Notes under the pieces: generated by a model
What the model was told of the DNA's origin: nothing
Seen by the model: the letters and a program-made list of their open reading frames with translations, nothing else
The model's database searches: none
Program-made: the position numbers and the translations under genes
Assembly (NCBI RefSeq): GCF_006337125.1
Contig: NZ_CP040887.1
Coordinates: 2,976,001 to 3,040,000, forward strand
Direction of reading: 5' to 3'
DNA length: 64,000 bases
Source of the DNA: Serinicoccus chungangensis
GTDB lineage: Bacteria; Actinomycetota; Actinomycetes; Actinomycetales; Dermatophilaceae
Part shown: positions 9,148 through 18,219 of the stretch, in pieces
How the letters are laid out: every line of letters starts with the position of its first letter
Position numbering within the stretch: position 1 is the first letter of the stretch

Positions 9148-10385
9148 CGCCAGACCCCCCTGGTGTCGATGACCTTGGTGCCGTCCAGCCGGGAGCGGTC
9201 CATGGCCTTGAACTCGCGGTGGTCGACGAGCAGGAGGATGACGTCTGCTTGCATGACTGCCTCGTCGAGGGATGAGAGAGCGACATTCTCGATGGCGTTG
9301 ATCGAAGAAGGCAGTTCGGTCACGTTGGGCTCTACTGCCAGGACTCTTCCGCCGGGAAGCTCCGCCGCGATGCGCTTGGTGATGTCCAGCGCGGGGGACT
9401 CACGCATGTCGTCGATGTCTGGCTTGAAGGCCAAACCCAGCGCGGCGACGACCGGCTCGTCGACGCCCTCCACCGCGGCCAGGACCTTGCCCAGCACGTA
9501 CCCCGGCTTGGAGTCGTTCACCTCCCGGGCCGTGCGGATCAGTCTCGCCTGCTCGGGCACGGCCGAGACGATGAACCAGGGGTCGACGGCGATGCAGTGA
9601 CCACCTACTCCCGGGCCAGGCTGCAGGATGTTGACACGAGGGTGCTTGTTGGCCAGTCCAATGAGCTCGAAGACATCGATGCCCAGACGCTCGGCGATGA
9701 TCGACAACTCGTTTGCGAAAGCGATGTTCACGTCTCGGAAGGCGTTCTCGGTGAGCTTGGCCATCTCGGCGGTGGTGGCATCCGTGACGAAGATGTCCGC
9801 GGTGCAGAAGATGGCATAGATCTCTCGGGCACGCTCGGCCGCTCGAAGGGTCAGACCGCCCACGATCCGGTCGTTCGCCACCAGCTCGATCATCACCCGT
9901 CCCGGGAGAACGCGCTCCGGGCAGTGAGCGATGTCGACGGTCTTGTCGTCCTGCTCGGCGGAGAGGTTCAGTTCCGGTCGGGCCTCCAGCACGCGACGGC
10001 CGACATGCTCGGTCGCTCCTGGAGGGCTGGTGGACTCCAGGATGATCAGTTCTCCACCCTCGAGATGGGGAATGATGGCGTCGGTCGCCGCATCGATGTA
10101 ACTCAGGTCGGCCTGATACCCCTCGGTGAAGGGCGTGGGGACGGCGATGATGTAGACATCTGCCTTGGGCGTATCTTTCCGTGCGCTCAGCAGCCCCCGC
10201 GACACCGCCCCCGCGACGTGTATGCCGAGATCCGGTTCGACGAAGGGCACCTCCCCGCGGTTGACGGCATCGACGTGCCGATCGTTGACGTCCACACCGA
10301 CGACCTTGACGCCATTGCTGGCCAGGATCGCCGCCGTGGGCAGTCCGATATAGCCCAGCCCGACGACTGCAACGCTCTGCTGCAT
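9144..10385 (-). CDS. wecC: UDP-N-acetyl-D-mannosamine dehydrogenase (nucleotide-sugar dehydrogenase)
   Basis: It encodes 413 residues from the ATG at 10385; an in-frame start at 10436 would add a tail that does not look like protein. The NAD-binding motif VVGLGYIGLP is at about 5-14, and the active-site segment GPGVGGHCIAVDPWFIV places the catalytic cysteine near residue 264. The VDPWFIV ending is characteristic of UDP-ManNAc dehydrogenases (EC 1.1.1.336), as opposed to UDP-glucose dehydrogenases. It oxidises UDP-ManNAc to UDP-ManNAcA with two NAD+. No UDP-GlcNAc 2-epimerase (WecB) is visible in the window, so the substrate must come from elsewhere. It implies an aminouronic acid in the polymer, which suits the adjacent heparinase-like and amidase-like genes. 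Confidence 0.9.
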   Translation of the reverse strand: MQQSVAVVGLGYIGLPTAAILASNGVKVVGVDVNDRHVDAVNRGEVPFVEPDLGIHVAGAVSRGLLSARKDTPKADVYIIAVPTPFTEGYQADLSYIDAATDAIIPHLEGGELIILESTSPPGATEHVGRRVLEARPELNLSAEQDDKTVDIAHCPERVLPGRVMIELVANDRIVGGLTLRAAERAREIYAIFCTADIFVTDATTAEMAKLTENAFRDVNIAFANELSIIAERLGIDVFELIGLANKHPRVNILQPGPGVGGHCIAVDPWFIVSAVPEQARLIRTAREVNDSKPGYVLGKVLAAVEGVDEPVVAALGLAFKPDIDDMRESPALDITKRIAAELPGGRVLAVEPNVTELPSSINAIENVALSSLDEAVMQADVILLLVDHREFKAMDRSRLDGTKVIDTRGVWR

Positions 10386-10457
10386 ATCCCTGTCTCTCAC
10401 GTGTCCCACATTCTTTGACGTTCTTTCGCGCTGCACCCTACTCGCCCGCCGCCGCCC

Positions 10458-12326
10458 TCAGACGAAGACATGCTCGGTTCCCGCACCGAAGGCGACGACC
10501 CGGGCGTTGGCCAGAAGTTCTGCGGTGCTCACCTGCCACGTATGACCGGTGTCCCGGCGGACCTGCACGAAGTTGTACCGGTCAGATGCGTAGATCCGGC
10601 CCCCCTCGAGCAGCACCCGCCGAAGGAAGTCGGTGTCCTCTCCCCGGGTCAGGTCGGCGAACGGCAACCGGGTGGCAAGGTCTCGGTGCAGCATGAGCGT
10701 CGGTCCCATGACGAGGTCGGTCAGCATCCGCTCGTAGTAAGGAAACCTGACGACGAGCGCGCCGGTGTCCGAGATGAGCATGTGGTGGGCTCGCTTGCCG
10801 ACCACATCGGCACCCGAGTAGTCGAGGGCCCGGAGCTGGTCGGCGAGGTAGTGGGGGCCGTAGAGGTCGTCGTCGTCCATCTTCGCCACGACATCGCCGT
10901 CAGCGGCCTGTATCCCGTGATTCAGGCACGCACCAAGGCTGAGGGACGGCTCCGCCTGCCTGACCTCCACGCTGGGGAGGCCCAGCTCGTCAGCCTTGTC
11001 CTGCAGCCATGGTGGCGCGTCGAACCCGTGGGTGACCAGGACGAGCTGGGCCTGCACCTCCCGCTGAGTAGCGACCGATCGCAGGATGTGCTCGACCTGG
11101 TAAGGGCGGTTGGTGGCCGTGACCACCGAGACGGACGGGTCGGTCACTCGGTGCACAGTCAGGTCGACGTGGCCGAGAAGATCGTCGACGCGATGCCGAT
11201 ACGTGTGCTCGGACAGGACGCGCCGGGCGGCGCGGTGAGCCAGCCGCTCCCGCCATTCGTCGTTGCCGACGAGGGCCCGCAGGGTCCAGCGAGCCTGCTC
11301 GGGGTCGCTGACGGTCACCATCTCGTCAGGGGCGAAGACGTTGTCGAGGGCGGGCGTGGGCGTCGACACCACCGGCGTCGCGCAGGCGCTGATCTCGAAA
11401 ACACGACGGGGACACATCGTGCTGCTGTCCGGCACGGAACTGACATTCAGAAAGACCTTGTAGTCACGGTACGCGGACAGCACCTGGTCGTAGCGCAGGC
11501 TACCGACGACGTACTCGTCGAAGGGTGCGGGGAACTGGTAGCGGTCATCTCCGCCGTGGAACCGCGAGAAGATGTCCAGCCCCGTCTCGAGGCGCGGGCT
11601 CACCGAGCAGGCCGCCCCCAGGAGCAGGTCCATCTGGGCTCGTCGCTCCGGGTACTTGTGAGCGAAGTACATACCGGCGAACGCGATGTCGCGCAAGGGT
11701 CGGCCATGCCGCCGGACGGGGTTGTGGATCCAGGACGCCGCCGCGAACGGCATGGGGTGCACCCGGTCGTGACCCAAGATGTCCCTGTACGTGGTGACCA
11801 TGTCGCCGTCCGTGGTGAGGACCACGTCGAAGAGGCGCGCGGTGTCGATGAAGTCATCGAAGTGGACCGGGTCCTCCTTGTTCCAGAAGACCGTCGGTAT
11901 GCCCTGACCCGCGCACCATTCCACCAGCGCGCGCAGCTCGGGGACGGGCGCCCTGGATCCGGTCAACGCGTACTGCCAGGAACCGTGATTGGCGTTCCAG
12001 GCCGACTCGACCACGAGCAGGTCCACCGGTTCAGCCTGCACCTGCGCACGCCAACCCTGCTGCGTCAACTCGACCTGACGCCATTCCGACGCGAACGCTC
12101 GGAGACTGAAGTCGTCCATGATGACCCCGACCCGCAAAGCCCGGCGGGGGGACCGTTGCGGGGTCGTCCAGGTGGGGATGAGACGTGGATCGTATGCGGA
12201 GTCCGTCGCAGATGGGCTGTCGCTACGGGGAAGGTGACGGCGCGCGCGGTGACGGCGAAGAGCGGCGACCCCTCCATGGCGCAAGTGCCAGAGACCTCGG
12301 CGCCACGACTCGACTCGAGCCCTCAT
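10458..12326 (-). CDS. Two-domain glycosyltransferase: CgeB-like GT plus GT2
   Basis: It encodes 622 residues from the ATG at 12326; upstream in-frame codons would overlap the divergent promoter region. The first half (about 60-390) resembles CgeB/DUF3880-type GT-B enzymes: VGVIMDDFS, PTVFWNKEDPVHF, NVSSVPDSSTMCPRRVFEI. The second half (about 400-620) is a GT-A family 2 domain with VSVVTATNRPYQ, the metal-binding AKMDDDDLYGP and RGEDTDFLRR. Two fused transferases can add successive sugars to one acceptor. It is the first gene of the leftward operon and lies 72 bases ahead of wecC. Confidence 0.85.
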   Translation of the reverse strand: MRARVESWRRGLWHLRHGGVAALRRHRARRHLPRSDSPSATDSAYDPRLIPTWTTPQRSPRRALRVGVIMDDFSLRAFASEWRQVELTQQGWRAQVQAEPVDLLVVESAWNANHGSWQYALTGSRAPVPELRALVEWCAGQGIPTVFWNKEDPVHFDDFIDTARLFDVVLTTDGDMVTTYRDILGHDRVHPMPFAAASWIHNPVRRHGRPLRDIAFAGMYFAHKYPERRAQMDLLLGAACSVSPRLETGLDIFSRFHGGDDRYQFPAPFDEYVVGSLRYDQVLSAYRDYKVFLNVSSVPDSSTMCPRRVFEISACATPVVSTPTPALDNVFAPDEMVTVSDPEQARWTLRALVGNDEWRERLAHRAARRVLSEHTYRHRVDDLLGHVDLTVHRVTDPSVSVVTATNRPYQVEHILRSVATQREVQAQLVLVTHGFDAPPWLQDKADELGLPSVEVRQAEPSLSLGACLNHGIQAADGDVVAKMDDDDLYGPHYLADQLRALDYSGADVVGKRAHHMLISDTGALVVRFPYYERMLTDLVMGPTLMLHRDLATRLPFADLTRGEDTDFLRRVLLEGGRIYASDRYNFVQVRRDTGHTWQVSTAELLANARVVAFGAGTEHVFV

Positions 12327-12389
12327 GAATGTGTCCCACCCGCCAGCACAGGCCGACCGTAGCAGGACCGACCGCAGAATCGCCGACGG

Positions 12390-12395
12390 TATAGT
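12390..12395 (+). promoter_or_regulatory. Candidate -10 element in the divergent intergenic region
   Basis: TATAGT lies 35 bases ahead of the GTG start of the methyltransferase, inside the 103-base gap between two divergent operons. No good -35 hexamer is seen at 17 bases. The gap must hold promoters for both directions. This is a weak call from sequence alone. Confidence 0.3.
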
Positions 12396-12429
12396 CGCGG
12401 CAAACCTGCCCTCGACGAAAGAGCGGTCC

Positions 12430-13191
12430 GTGGCAATTTCCCCGCCGCCCCCGGATGGTGAGACTGCAGAAAGCGGTCTCGACGAGCGCCTGGACAACGT
12501 GCTGACCGCGAGCAGGTCATCCCGGTGGCACGCCTCGGCCACACGGTGGCAGGCTGCCCGCGAGGTCGCAGCGATCAACTACCTGCAGGCCACCCTGGGC
12601 ACGGAACGGTTCCTGCCACCGATCGGCGGTTGGGCCATCGACTACACCGTCGCGGCAGCGATCCTGGACATCATCCGCCGCCACGGCCGACCGGCATACG
12701 TGCTGGAGCTCGGCAGCGGATCCGGGACGCCGTGGTTCGCGGCGATGGCCGCACAGGCGGGCGGACACCTGGTCTCGGTCGAGCACGACACGGACCACGT
12801 GGACCGCACCCAGTCGCTTCTCGATCACTACGATTTCCAGGGCGTGTGCACCTTGGTCCACGCCCCGCTGATCCCGGGAGCGGATGGAGCATCGTGGTAC
12901 GACCCGGATCCGATCCTGTCAGCCGTCGGGCACCACAAGGTGGACGTCCTCGTCGTCGACGGCCCTCCGGCCAGGTCCGGTCCGAACGCACGCCGGCCGG
13001 CACTCCAGCACCTGGCTCCGCTACTGGCGCCAGATGCCCTGGTCGTTCTCGACGACGTCGTCCGCCAGGAGGAGCAGCAGGTGCTCACCGACTGGCAACA
13101 CGCTTTCGGCGAGCGCCTGCAGATGCTGCCGATCGTCGACCGGGCATCGATCTTCCGGCTGCTGCCGACCGACAAGGAGTCCTCACGATGA
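12430..13191 (+). CDS. Class I SAM-dependent methyltransferase
   Basis: It encodes 253 residues. I chose the GTG at 12430, which has GAAAGAG upstream; an ATG at 12325 is in frame but overlaps the divergent gene's start. Motif I, VLELGSGSG, is at about 91-99, followed by an acidic residue in SVEHD, then VDVLVVDGPP and DALVVLDDVV for later strands of the Rossmann fold. The layout is close to small-molecule and sugar O-methyltransferases with an uncapped core. It probably methylates a sugar or polymer terminus. It heads a chain of five genes, each overlapping the next by 4 to 8 bases. Confidence 0.8.
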   Translation: MAISPPPPDGETAESGLDERLDNVLTASRSSRWHASATRWQAAREVAAINYLQATLGTERFLPPIGGWAIDYTVAAAILDIIRRHGRPAYVLELGSGSGTPWFAAMAAQAGGHLVSVEHDTDHVDRTQSLLDHYDFQGVCTLVHAPLIPGADGASWYDPDPILSAVGHHKVDVLVVDGPPARSGPNARRPALQHLAPLLAPDALVVLDDVVRQEEQQVLTDWQHAFGERLQMLPIVDRASIFRLLPTDKESSR

Positions 13192-13604
13192 CGCCCGCGG
13201 TGCGTTACACCATCCTTCTCCAGCAGCCCGTGCTGTCCTGGCAGGTCGCCGTGCGGCTGAGCCGTCCGATCGAGAGGCCGCGCGCCTACCTGATGACCGT
13301 GCACGGCTACGACCCGGGAGATGAGCTCGTGCCCACCGCCGGGAGGGGATGGTCGCGGTCCGAGCAGCTGGACGCCGACTTCTGCTATATACCCATAGGG
13401 GTTGCCGGAGAACTGCTCCCGTTACCTCCCCTTCAGCACGAGAACGGGGTGACGAAGCTCGAGCTCGTGGTCCGCCAGTTCGTGGACCCTCCAGCACCCC
13501 CCTCCGAGGCCGTCTCCACCCTGTGCTTCCTCGACCTGGACCAGGCCGATGTCCGCGCTCCCCGCGTCGTTACGACCCACACCCCGGAGGCAGTCGATGT
13601 CTGA
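13188..13604 (+). CDS. Small protein of unknown function in the glycosyltransferase operon
   Basis: It encodes 138 residues. The ATG overlaps the methyltransferase stop as ATGA, and AAGGAG lies about eight bases upstream, so start and expression are well supported. The protein has alternating hydrophobic strands and no signal peptide, membrane segment or known catalytic motif. The C-terminal half includes LELVVRQFVDPP and LCFLDLDQ. I do not recognise a family. Position suggests a partner of the flanking methyltransferase or GT2. Confidence 0.7.
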   Translation: MTPAVRYTILLQQPVLSWQVAVRLSRPIERPRAYLMTVHGYDPGDELVPTAGRGWSRSEQLDADFCYIPIGVAGELLPLPPLQHENGVTKLELVVRQFVDPPAPPSEAVSTLCFLDLDQADVRAPRVVTTHTPEAVDV

Positions 13605-15675
13605 GCCAGTCGCATCGGTCGTCATCGGCTTCAAGGACTGGGGGCTTGACCGTCTCGAGCGATGCATCACCTCGATCTACGCCAGTTTCGCCGAGGTGAG
13701 CTCGGAGGTGGTGGTCTCGGACTACGGCAGCGTCGACGCAGAGGCGGTGCGGGCGGCAGCGGAACGCGCCGGGGCTGTCTGCGTGCGCACCGAGACCGAC
13801 GGCACGTGGTCCCGCTCCCGTGCGTTGAATGCCGGATTCGCGGCCACGCGCGGACACCAGGTCTACGCCACCGACGCGGACATGATCTTCAGCCCTGGCG
13901 CGTTGAGAGCCGTGTCTCACCGGCTCACCGCGGTGCCGGACGAGGCCATCATCCTCCAGTGCCGAGACCTTCCGCCGGGCGCTGGCACGGAGCCGGTCCG
14001 AGAGGTCGACTGGGAGGCCTGCGCACGCGTGGCGATGCTTCGTCCCCGATGGGGTATGGGTGGCCTGGTCGCCACCCATCGAGACGTCCTCGGACGGTTG
14101 CGTGGCTACGACGAGCGGATGCACACCTACGGCGGTGAGGACATCGACTACGCCAAGCGGCTGCGCCGACACGGGCTCCCCATCAACTGGTTCGACCGCC
14201 CCGGCGTCCGCATGTACCACGTCTGGCATCCCTCCTCCAGTCTTGCCGCGTCCCTCGACGACGCCGCGACGGCTGCCATCGCCCACAACCGTCGGATCCA
14301 CACCGAGGACGGCACGACCGCCCGCAACCGGCACACGACCGAGCGTCTCGGCACCGTTCTGCCACCACTGCTCAGCGTGATCGCGCTTGCCGACACACCA
14401 GCGGAGGACGCCGCCCCTGAGCTCAGCAACCTCCTCGGCCAGAGCCTCACGGATCTCGAGCTCCTGCTCGTGGACGCCGGGCACGGTCATTCCGTCGCCG
14501 AAGCTCTGGGCGATGATCGCGTCCGGGTCGTGGAGGCCCCTACGGGTCCGTGGTGGCGAGCGCTGACGGAGGCCAGAGGGACCCACGTGGCGCTGCACGC
14601 CCCGGGGACCTGGCACCCGCCCAACCGGTTCGAGCAGCTGCTGGACCACACCGGTCGGAGACACGTCATGCCTGCCGACTCATCGGTCACCGTGGTGCGC
14701 TCCGACCTGGACCAACTGGTTGCGCTGCCGAACGGTCCAGGGTCGACGCAGCGACGGCCGTGGGCCTCGGTCCTGCTGCCTGTCGACACCACCCGGGCGG
14801 TGCTCTCGACCATGGACGAGCGCCTGAGCGACCCTCACGACCTCCTGCTCGCCCTGATCCGTAATGGCATGGTCGTCCAGCGCACTGACGGTACCCGGGT
14901 CGAAATCCTTCCGGACGCCACGACGAGCGAAATGTTGCTCAACGATCTCGACGAGGCGTCGGCTCGTCTCACCCGGTTGTTGCGCGCGGGCCATCTCGAC
15001 GGAGGCTGGCTCGTCGAACCTGTTCCCGCGACAGCTGCGGAGCACGCGATGGCTGCCGCTGAACAGCTCATGCGTGATCGCGTCGACCTGGTGGTGTGGA
15101 GCTCCGAGACCGACCTGATCGGGATGGTCGAGCGTGTGTCGGACGATGACACGGTGCTGCGGCAGTCCTGGGTCACCGACGGGAACGATGAACGGGTCTT
15201 CGCCGTGCTACAGATCGCCGGTCTGCCGGGCGCATCTGCGCGGCGCCTGCGGCAGCGCGCCCACGGTTCGGTCGTGGCGGGCCGTACCCGCATCGATCGG
15301 CTCATGGATGACGGAGACATGCTGGAGTCAGCCCCGATGCCTGCGGTGGTCGATGAGCTGACACGGCTCTATGCCGACGATCCCGAGACCGCCGCCTGGG
15401 TCGTGGTGCGTGCTCGAGACGCGGCAGACGCGGCGGAGGCGACCTCCCGTCTCGGTCGGCTCCCCGGAGTCAGCACAGCCCTGCATCGGACGCTTCGCGA
15501 GGAAGACACCGTCCCCGTGCACCTGGCCGTGGGACTGACGAGTACACCCACGGAGGGCGTGACCGCTCTGCTCGCCGCGCGCGAGACGGTGAAGGACGAG
15601 TCCTCGGTGGAGCTGTGGCTCGGTGCTGAGAGTCGCGGTATGACCCTGTCTGACCTTCTAGGAGCGGCCCGATGA
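13597..15675 (+). CDS. GT2 glycosyltransferase with a degenerate second GT2-like domain
   Basis: It encodes 692 residues. The ATG at 13597 has GGAGG six bases upstream and overlaps the previous stop by eight bases. Residues 1-235 are a GT-A family 2 domain: ASVVIGFKDW, the metal site TDADMIF near residue 90, and GGEDIDYAKRL near 180. Residues from about 265 look like a second GT2 fold (LLSVIALADTP, LLGQSLTDLELLLVDAG) in which the DDGS and DXD positions are replaced by DAGHG and HAPGTW, so it should be inactive. The last 300 residues match nothing I know. The second domain may bind acceptor or scaffold partners. Confidence 0.82.
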   Translation: MSEPVASVVIGFKDWGLDRLERCITSIYASFAEVSSEVVVSDYGSVDAEAVRAAAERAGAVCVRTETDGTWSRSRALNAGFAATRGHQVYATDADMIFSPGALRAVSHRLTAVPDEAIILQCRDLPPGAGTEPVREVDWEACARVAMLRPRWGMGGLVATHRDVLGRLRGYDERMHTYGGEDIDYAKRLRRHGLPINWFDRPGVRMYHVWHPSSSLAASLDDAATAAIAHNRRIHTEDGTTARNRHTTERLGTVLPPLLSVIALADTPAEDAAPELSNLLGQSLTDLELLLVDAGHGHSVAEALGDDRVRVVEAPTGPWWRALTEARGTHVALHAPGTWHPPNRFEQLLDHTGRRHVMPADSSVTVVRSDLDQLVALPNGPGSTQRRPWASVLLPVDTTRAVLSTMDERLSDPHDLLLALIRNGMVVQRTDGTRVEILPDATTSEMLLNDLDEASARLTRLLRAGHLDGGWLVEPVPATAAEHAMAAAEQLMRDRVDLVVWSSETDLIGMVERVSDDDTVLRQSWVTDGNDERVFAVLQIAGLPGASARRLRQRAHGSVVAGRTRIDRLMDDGDMLESAPMPAVVDELTRLYADDPETAAWVVVRARDAADAAEATSRLGRLPGVSTALHRTLREEDTVPVHLAVGLTSTPTEGVTALLAARETVKDESSVELWLGAESRGMTLSDLLGAAR

Positions 15676-16283
15676 GATTCGCCGTAACCCCGGACCGCCT
15701 CCGAACCCTGATCACCAGCGTGCCTGGTGAGTTCGACGGGTTCCCGCCCGTCCCCACGCTCGAGATCGGCGTGGACCTGCCCGCCACATCCTCGGCGGAC
15801 CGGCTCGCCGTGGGCCTGGCCCTTGTCCACGCCCCCTGGGTGGCCGGCCCGGTGGAGACGCCGCACCCCGTCTCCGCCCTGACCGCGCAACGGATCACCG
15901 AGTTCTTCGGTGATCGTTACGTGACGCTGTCGACCGTGGGAGACCGCCCCCTGCCCATACCCCGCGGCTCGAAGCAGGTGCGCATCGTCGACCTCGTCAC
16001 ACATCCCGCCCCCACACCGGACGAGTCGGCCATCGCCCTGGCGCCTTTGACGGTTGCCGAGGGCTGTGTAGCCTACGGCCGGACGTTGTCCGTCGCCTCC
16101 AACGTGCACCTGTTCGGCACCACGCCCGTCTCCCGTGGTGCGAGGCTGCACACGCTCGGGATGGGCGTCCTGCTGGCCGAGCTCGTCGACGCCGGCACGC
16201 TTCTCGACCCGTCCGGACACCAGGCCGATCCGCGCCTGCACCTCCTTCTGGAATCGGTCGGCCTCGGTCTCGCTGCCGCATGA
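15672..16283 (+). CDS. Unknown protein between two glycosyltransferase genes
   Basis: It encodes 203 residues. The ATG overlaps the GT2 stop as ATGA, and its own stop overlaps the next ATG. No signal peptide, membrane helix or recognised catalytic motif is seen. The sequence has a mixed alpha/beta look with Pro-rich loops and no cysteine cluster. Its tight coupling suggests a structural or regulatory partner of the flanking glycosyltransferases. I cannot name a function. Confidence 0.7.
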   Translation: MRFAVTPDRLRTLITSVPGEFDGFPPVPTLEIGVDLPATSSADRLAVGLALVHAPWVAGPVETPHPVSALTAQRITEFFGDRYVTLSTVGDRPLPIPRGSKQVRIVDLVTHPAPTPDESAIALAPLTVAEGCVAYGRTLSVASNVHLFGTTPVSRGARLHTLGMGVLLAELVDAGTLLDPSGHQADPRLHLLLESVGLGLAAA

Positions 16284-17491
16284 TGGGGCACCGCCACCTG
16301 GTCGTGGCCTACAACTTCCCTCCATTCGCCGATGCCTCGGCGGTCACCCAGGCCAAACGGGTCGCCGCCGAGGGCCGTCAGGTAGACGTGGTCAGCCAGG
16401 ATCTGACCGGTCTACGACGCCGCGACGACACCCTTCTTGGGCTCGTCTCGCCCTTTCTCGATCACCACGACACCATCTCCGGACGTCCGCAGTTCCTTGC
16501 CTGGCCGAGCCTCCGGCAGTTCACCACCCGGGGTATGCGGCGACTTTCTGCGCGGGGACCCCTGACCCGCTACGCCACGGTCCGCTCGCGGTCGATGTGG
16601 CCGCACTCACACGTGCTTGCGGCCATGGTGAAGGTGATGCACCCTCACGTGGAGTGGCTGGCAGAGTTCTCCGACCCACTTCTGCACCGGGTCGACGGTT
16701 CGCACCGCCCCAGTCCCGCCCTTCCCGACGACGACGCCGTTCTGCGTCGGCTGCTGAGGTCGCTTCCGGCCCCCTATCGAGACTTCTTGCACTCAGGTGG
16801 TGAGATGCTGCATCTGATCCAGGCGCTCCCGTTCGGCCTCGCCGACCGGTTGGTCTTTACCAACGAGCAACAACGCACCGTCATGCTGGAGGACCTCGGG
16901 AACGACAGGATGGCCACGGCTGCTGAAGCCCGCAGCGAGATCTCACCGCACCCCACCCCCCCTGCACATTGGGTGGCGGAACCCCCGTCCCGACCTCACA
17001 CCGATCAGCGCCTGTGTTGCATCGGCTACTTCGGCACCCTGTATGCCAACCGTGGGCTGGGCGCGGTCACCGAAGCCATTCGTTTGCTTCCCCCAGAGTT
17101 GCGCAGTCGCCTACGGATCGACGTGCACACGGAACAGCGCGCCCGCAGCTACGCCCAGGTCCAGCGCTGCGGTGTGGACGATGTCATCCGCATCCGGTCC
17201 GCGCTGCCGTACACCCAGTTTCTGCAGGAGGCGGGGAGCTACGACCACCTCTTGGTCACCGATACCCAGACCGGAGGATTCTCGGTCGCCAACCCGTTCC
17301 TCCCCTCGAAGGTCAGCGACTACGAAGGGACGCGCGCGAACGTCCTTTCCCTGGTCGTCCCCGGAAGCGAGCTCGACCGTCGTGGCTACCGCCCCAGCGC
17401 TCAGGTGGACGACGTCGTCTCCATCCGGGACGCGCTCGCCGAGGCCGTCGGCACGTCGGCGGACGTCAGTAGGAGTGCCGCTTGGACATGA
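16280..17491 (+). CDS. GT4-like glycosyltransferase
   Basis: It encodes 403 residues. The N-terminus HLVVAYNFPPFADAS is typical of GT4 enzymes, and IGYFGTLYANRGLGAV near residue 250 starts the donor-binding domain. The usual EGFGxxxxE motif is not obvious; the C-terminus has NPFLPSKVSDYEGT instead, as in GT4 relatives that act on short lipid-linked oligosaccharides. It is the last gene of the rightward overlapping operon. Its 3' end overlaps the convergent sulfotransferase gene by 26 bases. Confidence 0.78.
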   Translation: MMGHRHLVVAYNFPPFADASAVTQAKRVAAEGRQVDVVSQDLTGLRRRDDTLLGLVSPFLDHHDTISGRPQFLAWPSLRQFTTRGMRRLSARGPLTRYATVRSRSMWPHSHVLAAMVKVMHPHVEWLAEFSDPLLHRVDGSHRPSPALPDDDAVLRRLLRSLPAPYRDFLHSGGEMLHLIQALPFGLADRLVFTNEQQRTVMLEDLGNDRMATAAEARSEISPHPTPPAHWVAEPPSRPHTDQRLCCIGYFGTLYANRGLGAVTEAIRLLPPELRSRLRIDVHTEQRARSYAQVQRCGVDDVIRIRSALPYTQFLQEAGSYDHLLVTDTQTGGFSVANPFLPSKVSDYEGTRANVLSLVVPGSELDRRGYRPSAQVDDVVSIRDALAEAVGTSADVSRSAAWT

Positions 17492-18152
17492 CCTGAGCGA
17501 GGCGTTCGGCGTCAAAGTTCTCGCCCAGCCACGCGAACAGCGGCTCGAGTGCCTCAGGGCGGCCGGCGTAGTCGTCGTAGTGGACGTGGTGGGCAGCAGG
17601 CCCGAGGTTCTCCAGCAGCCGGGTGAACCCCGCTTCCATCCGGTCGAGCTTAGGTAGAGCCTGGGGATCGTCGGCCCACCACCCGCTGGCAGCGACATCC
17701 TCTTTGCGTCGAGTATTGATGAGGAACCGGGCTCCTGGGAAGACATCACGCAGCCAGTCGACGAACTCGTCGACGTCAGCCTGGTACCACCGGATCTCCT
17801 TGAAACCGGTGACCCTGGTGTCCGCTTCCGGCCGCAAGAGCGTGGACGTCACGAGTTGGCGGAGCTCCGCGAGCGCCGTTTCCACCGGGTACCCGTCGAT
17901 CCCGTAGAACGGGTCGGAGGGCGTCATCCCTCCGACCGGGGTCCCCCGGCGCTCCTGCTGGGCTCGGAAGTTCCGCCGCTCCCTGACGAGCGTGCGGTGG
18001 AACTGGTGCAGGGAGGTCAGGACCTGACGGTTCTCGCCACGGATGAGAAATCCCGGGATAGAGTTCAGAATCGCCTGCAGGGTGGTGGAACCGGAACGCC
18101 CATAGGTCACCACGAACAGATAGGAGAGGTCGCCGGGCTGGTGGTCGGTCAT
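17466..18152 (-). CDS. PAPS-dependent sulfotransferase
   Basis: It encodes 228 residues from the ATG at 18152, which has GGAGG six bases upstream; a second ATG at 18155 is too close to that site. The 5'-phosphosulfate loop TYGRSGSTTL lies at about 16-25, the classic P-loop-like PAPS site. WYQADVDEFVDWL and FPGARFLINTRRKEDVAASG near residue 125 fit the 3'-phosphate-binding strand and helix. It should move sulfate from PAPS to a sugar hydroxyl or amine. It follows the second heparinase-like gene by 67 bases on the same strand, so the two are probably cotranscribed. The protein is a little shorter than the usual 250-300 residues. Confidence 0.85.
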   Translation of the reverse strand: MTDHQPGDLSYLFVVTYGRSGSTTLQAILNSIPGFLIRGENRQVLTSLHQFHRTLVRERRNFRAQQERRGTPVGGMTPSDPFYGIDGYPVETALAELRQLVTSTLLRPEADTRVTGFKEIRWYQADVDEFVDWLRDVFPGARFLINTRRKEDVAASGWWADDPQALPKLDRMEAGFTRLLENLGPAAHHVHYDDYAGRPEALEPLFAWLGENFDAERLAQVMSKRHSY

Positions 18153-18219
18153 CATTTGCCTCCGTGGGTGGGTCGCGCGTTCACCCATGCCACACACCGC
18201 GAAGGATGCTGACCCGGTC

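Noticed and set aside
10470..12362. A 630-codon open frame opposite the two-domain glycosyltransferase
   Set aside because: The minus-strand product has GT motifs throughout, while the plus-strand frame has none and no upstream ribosome site.
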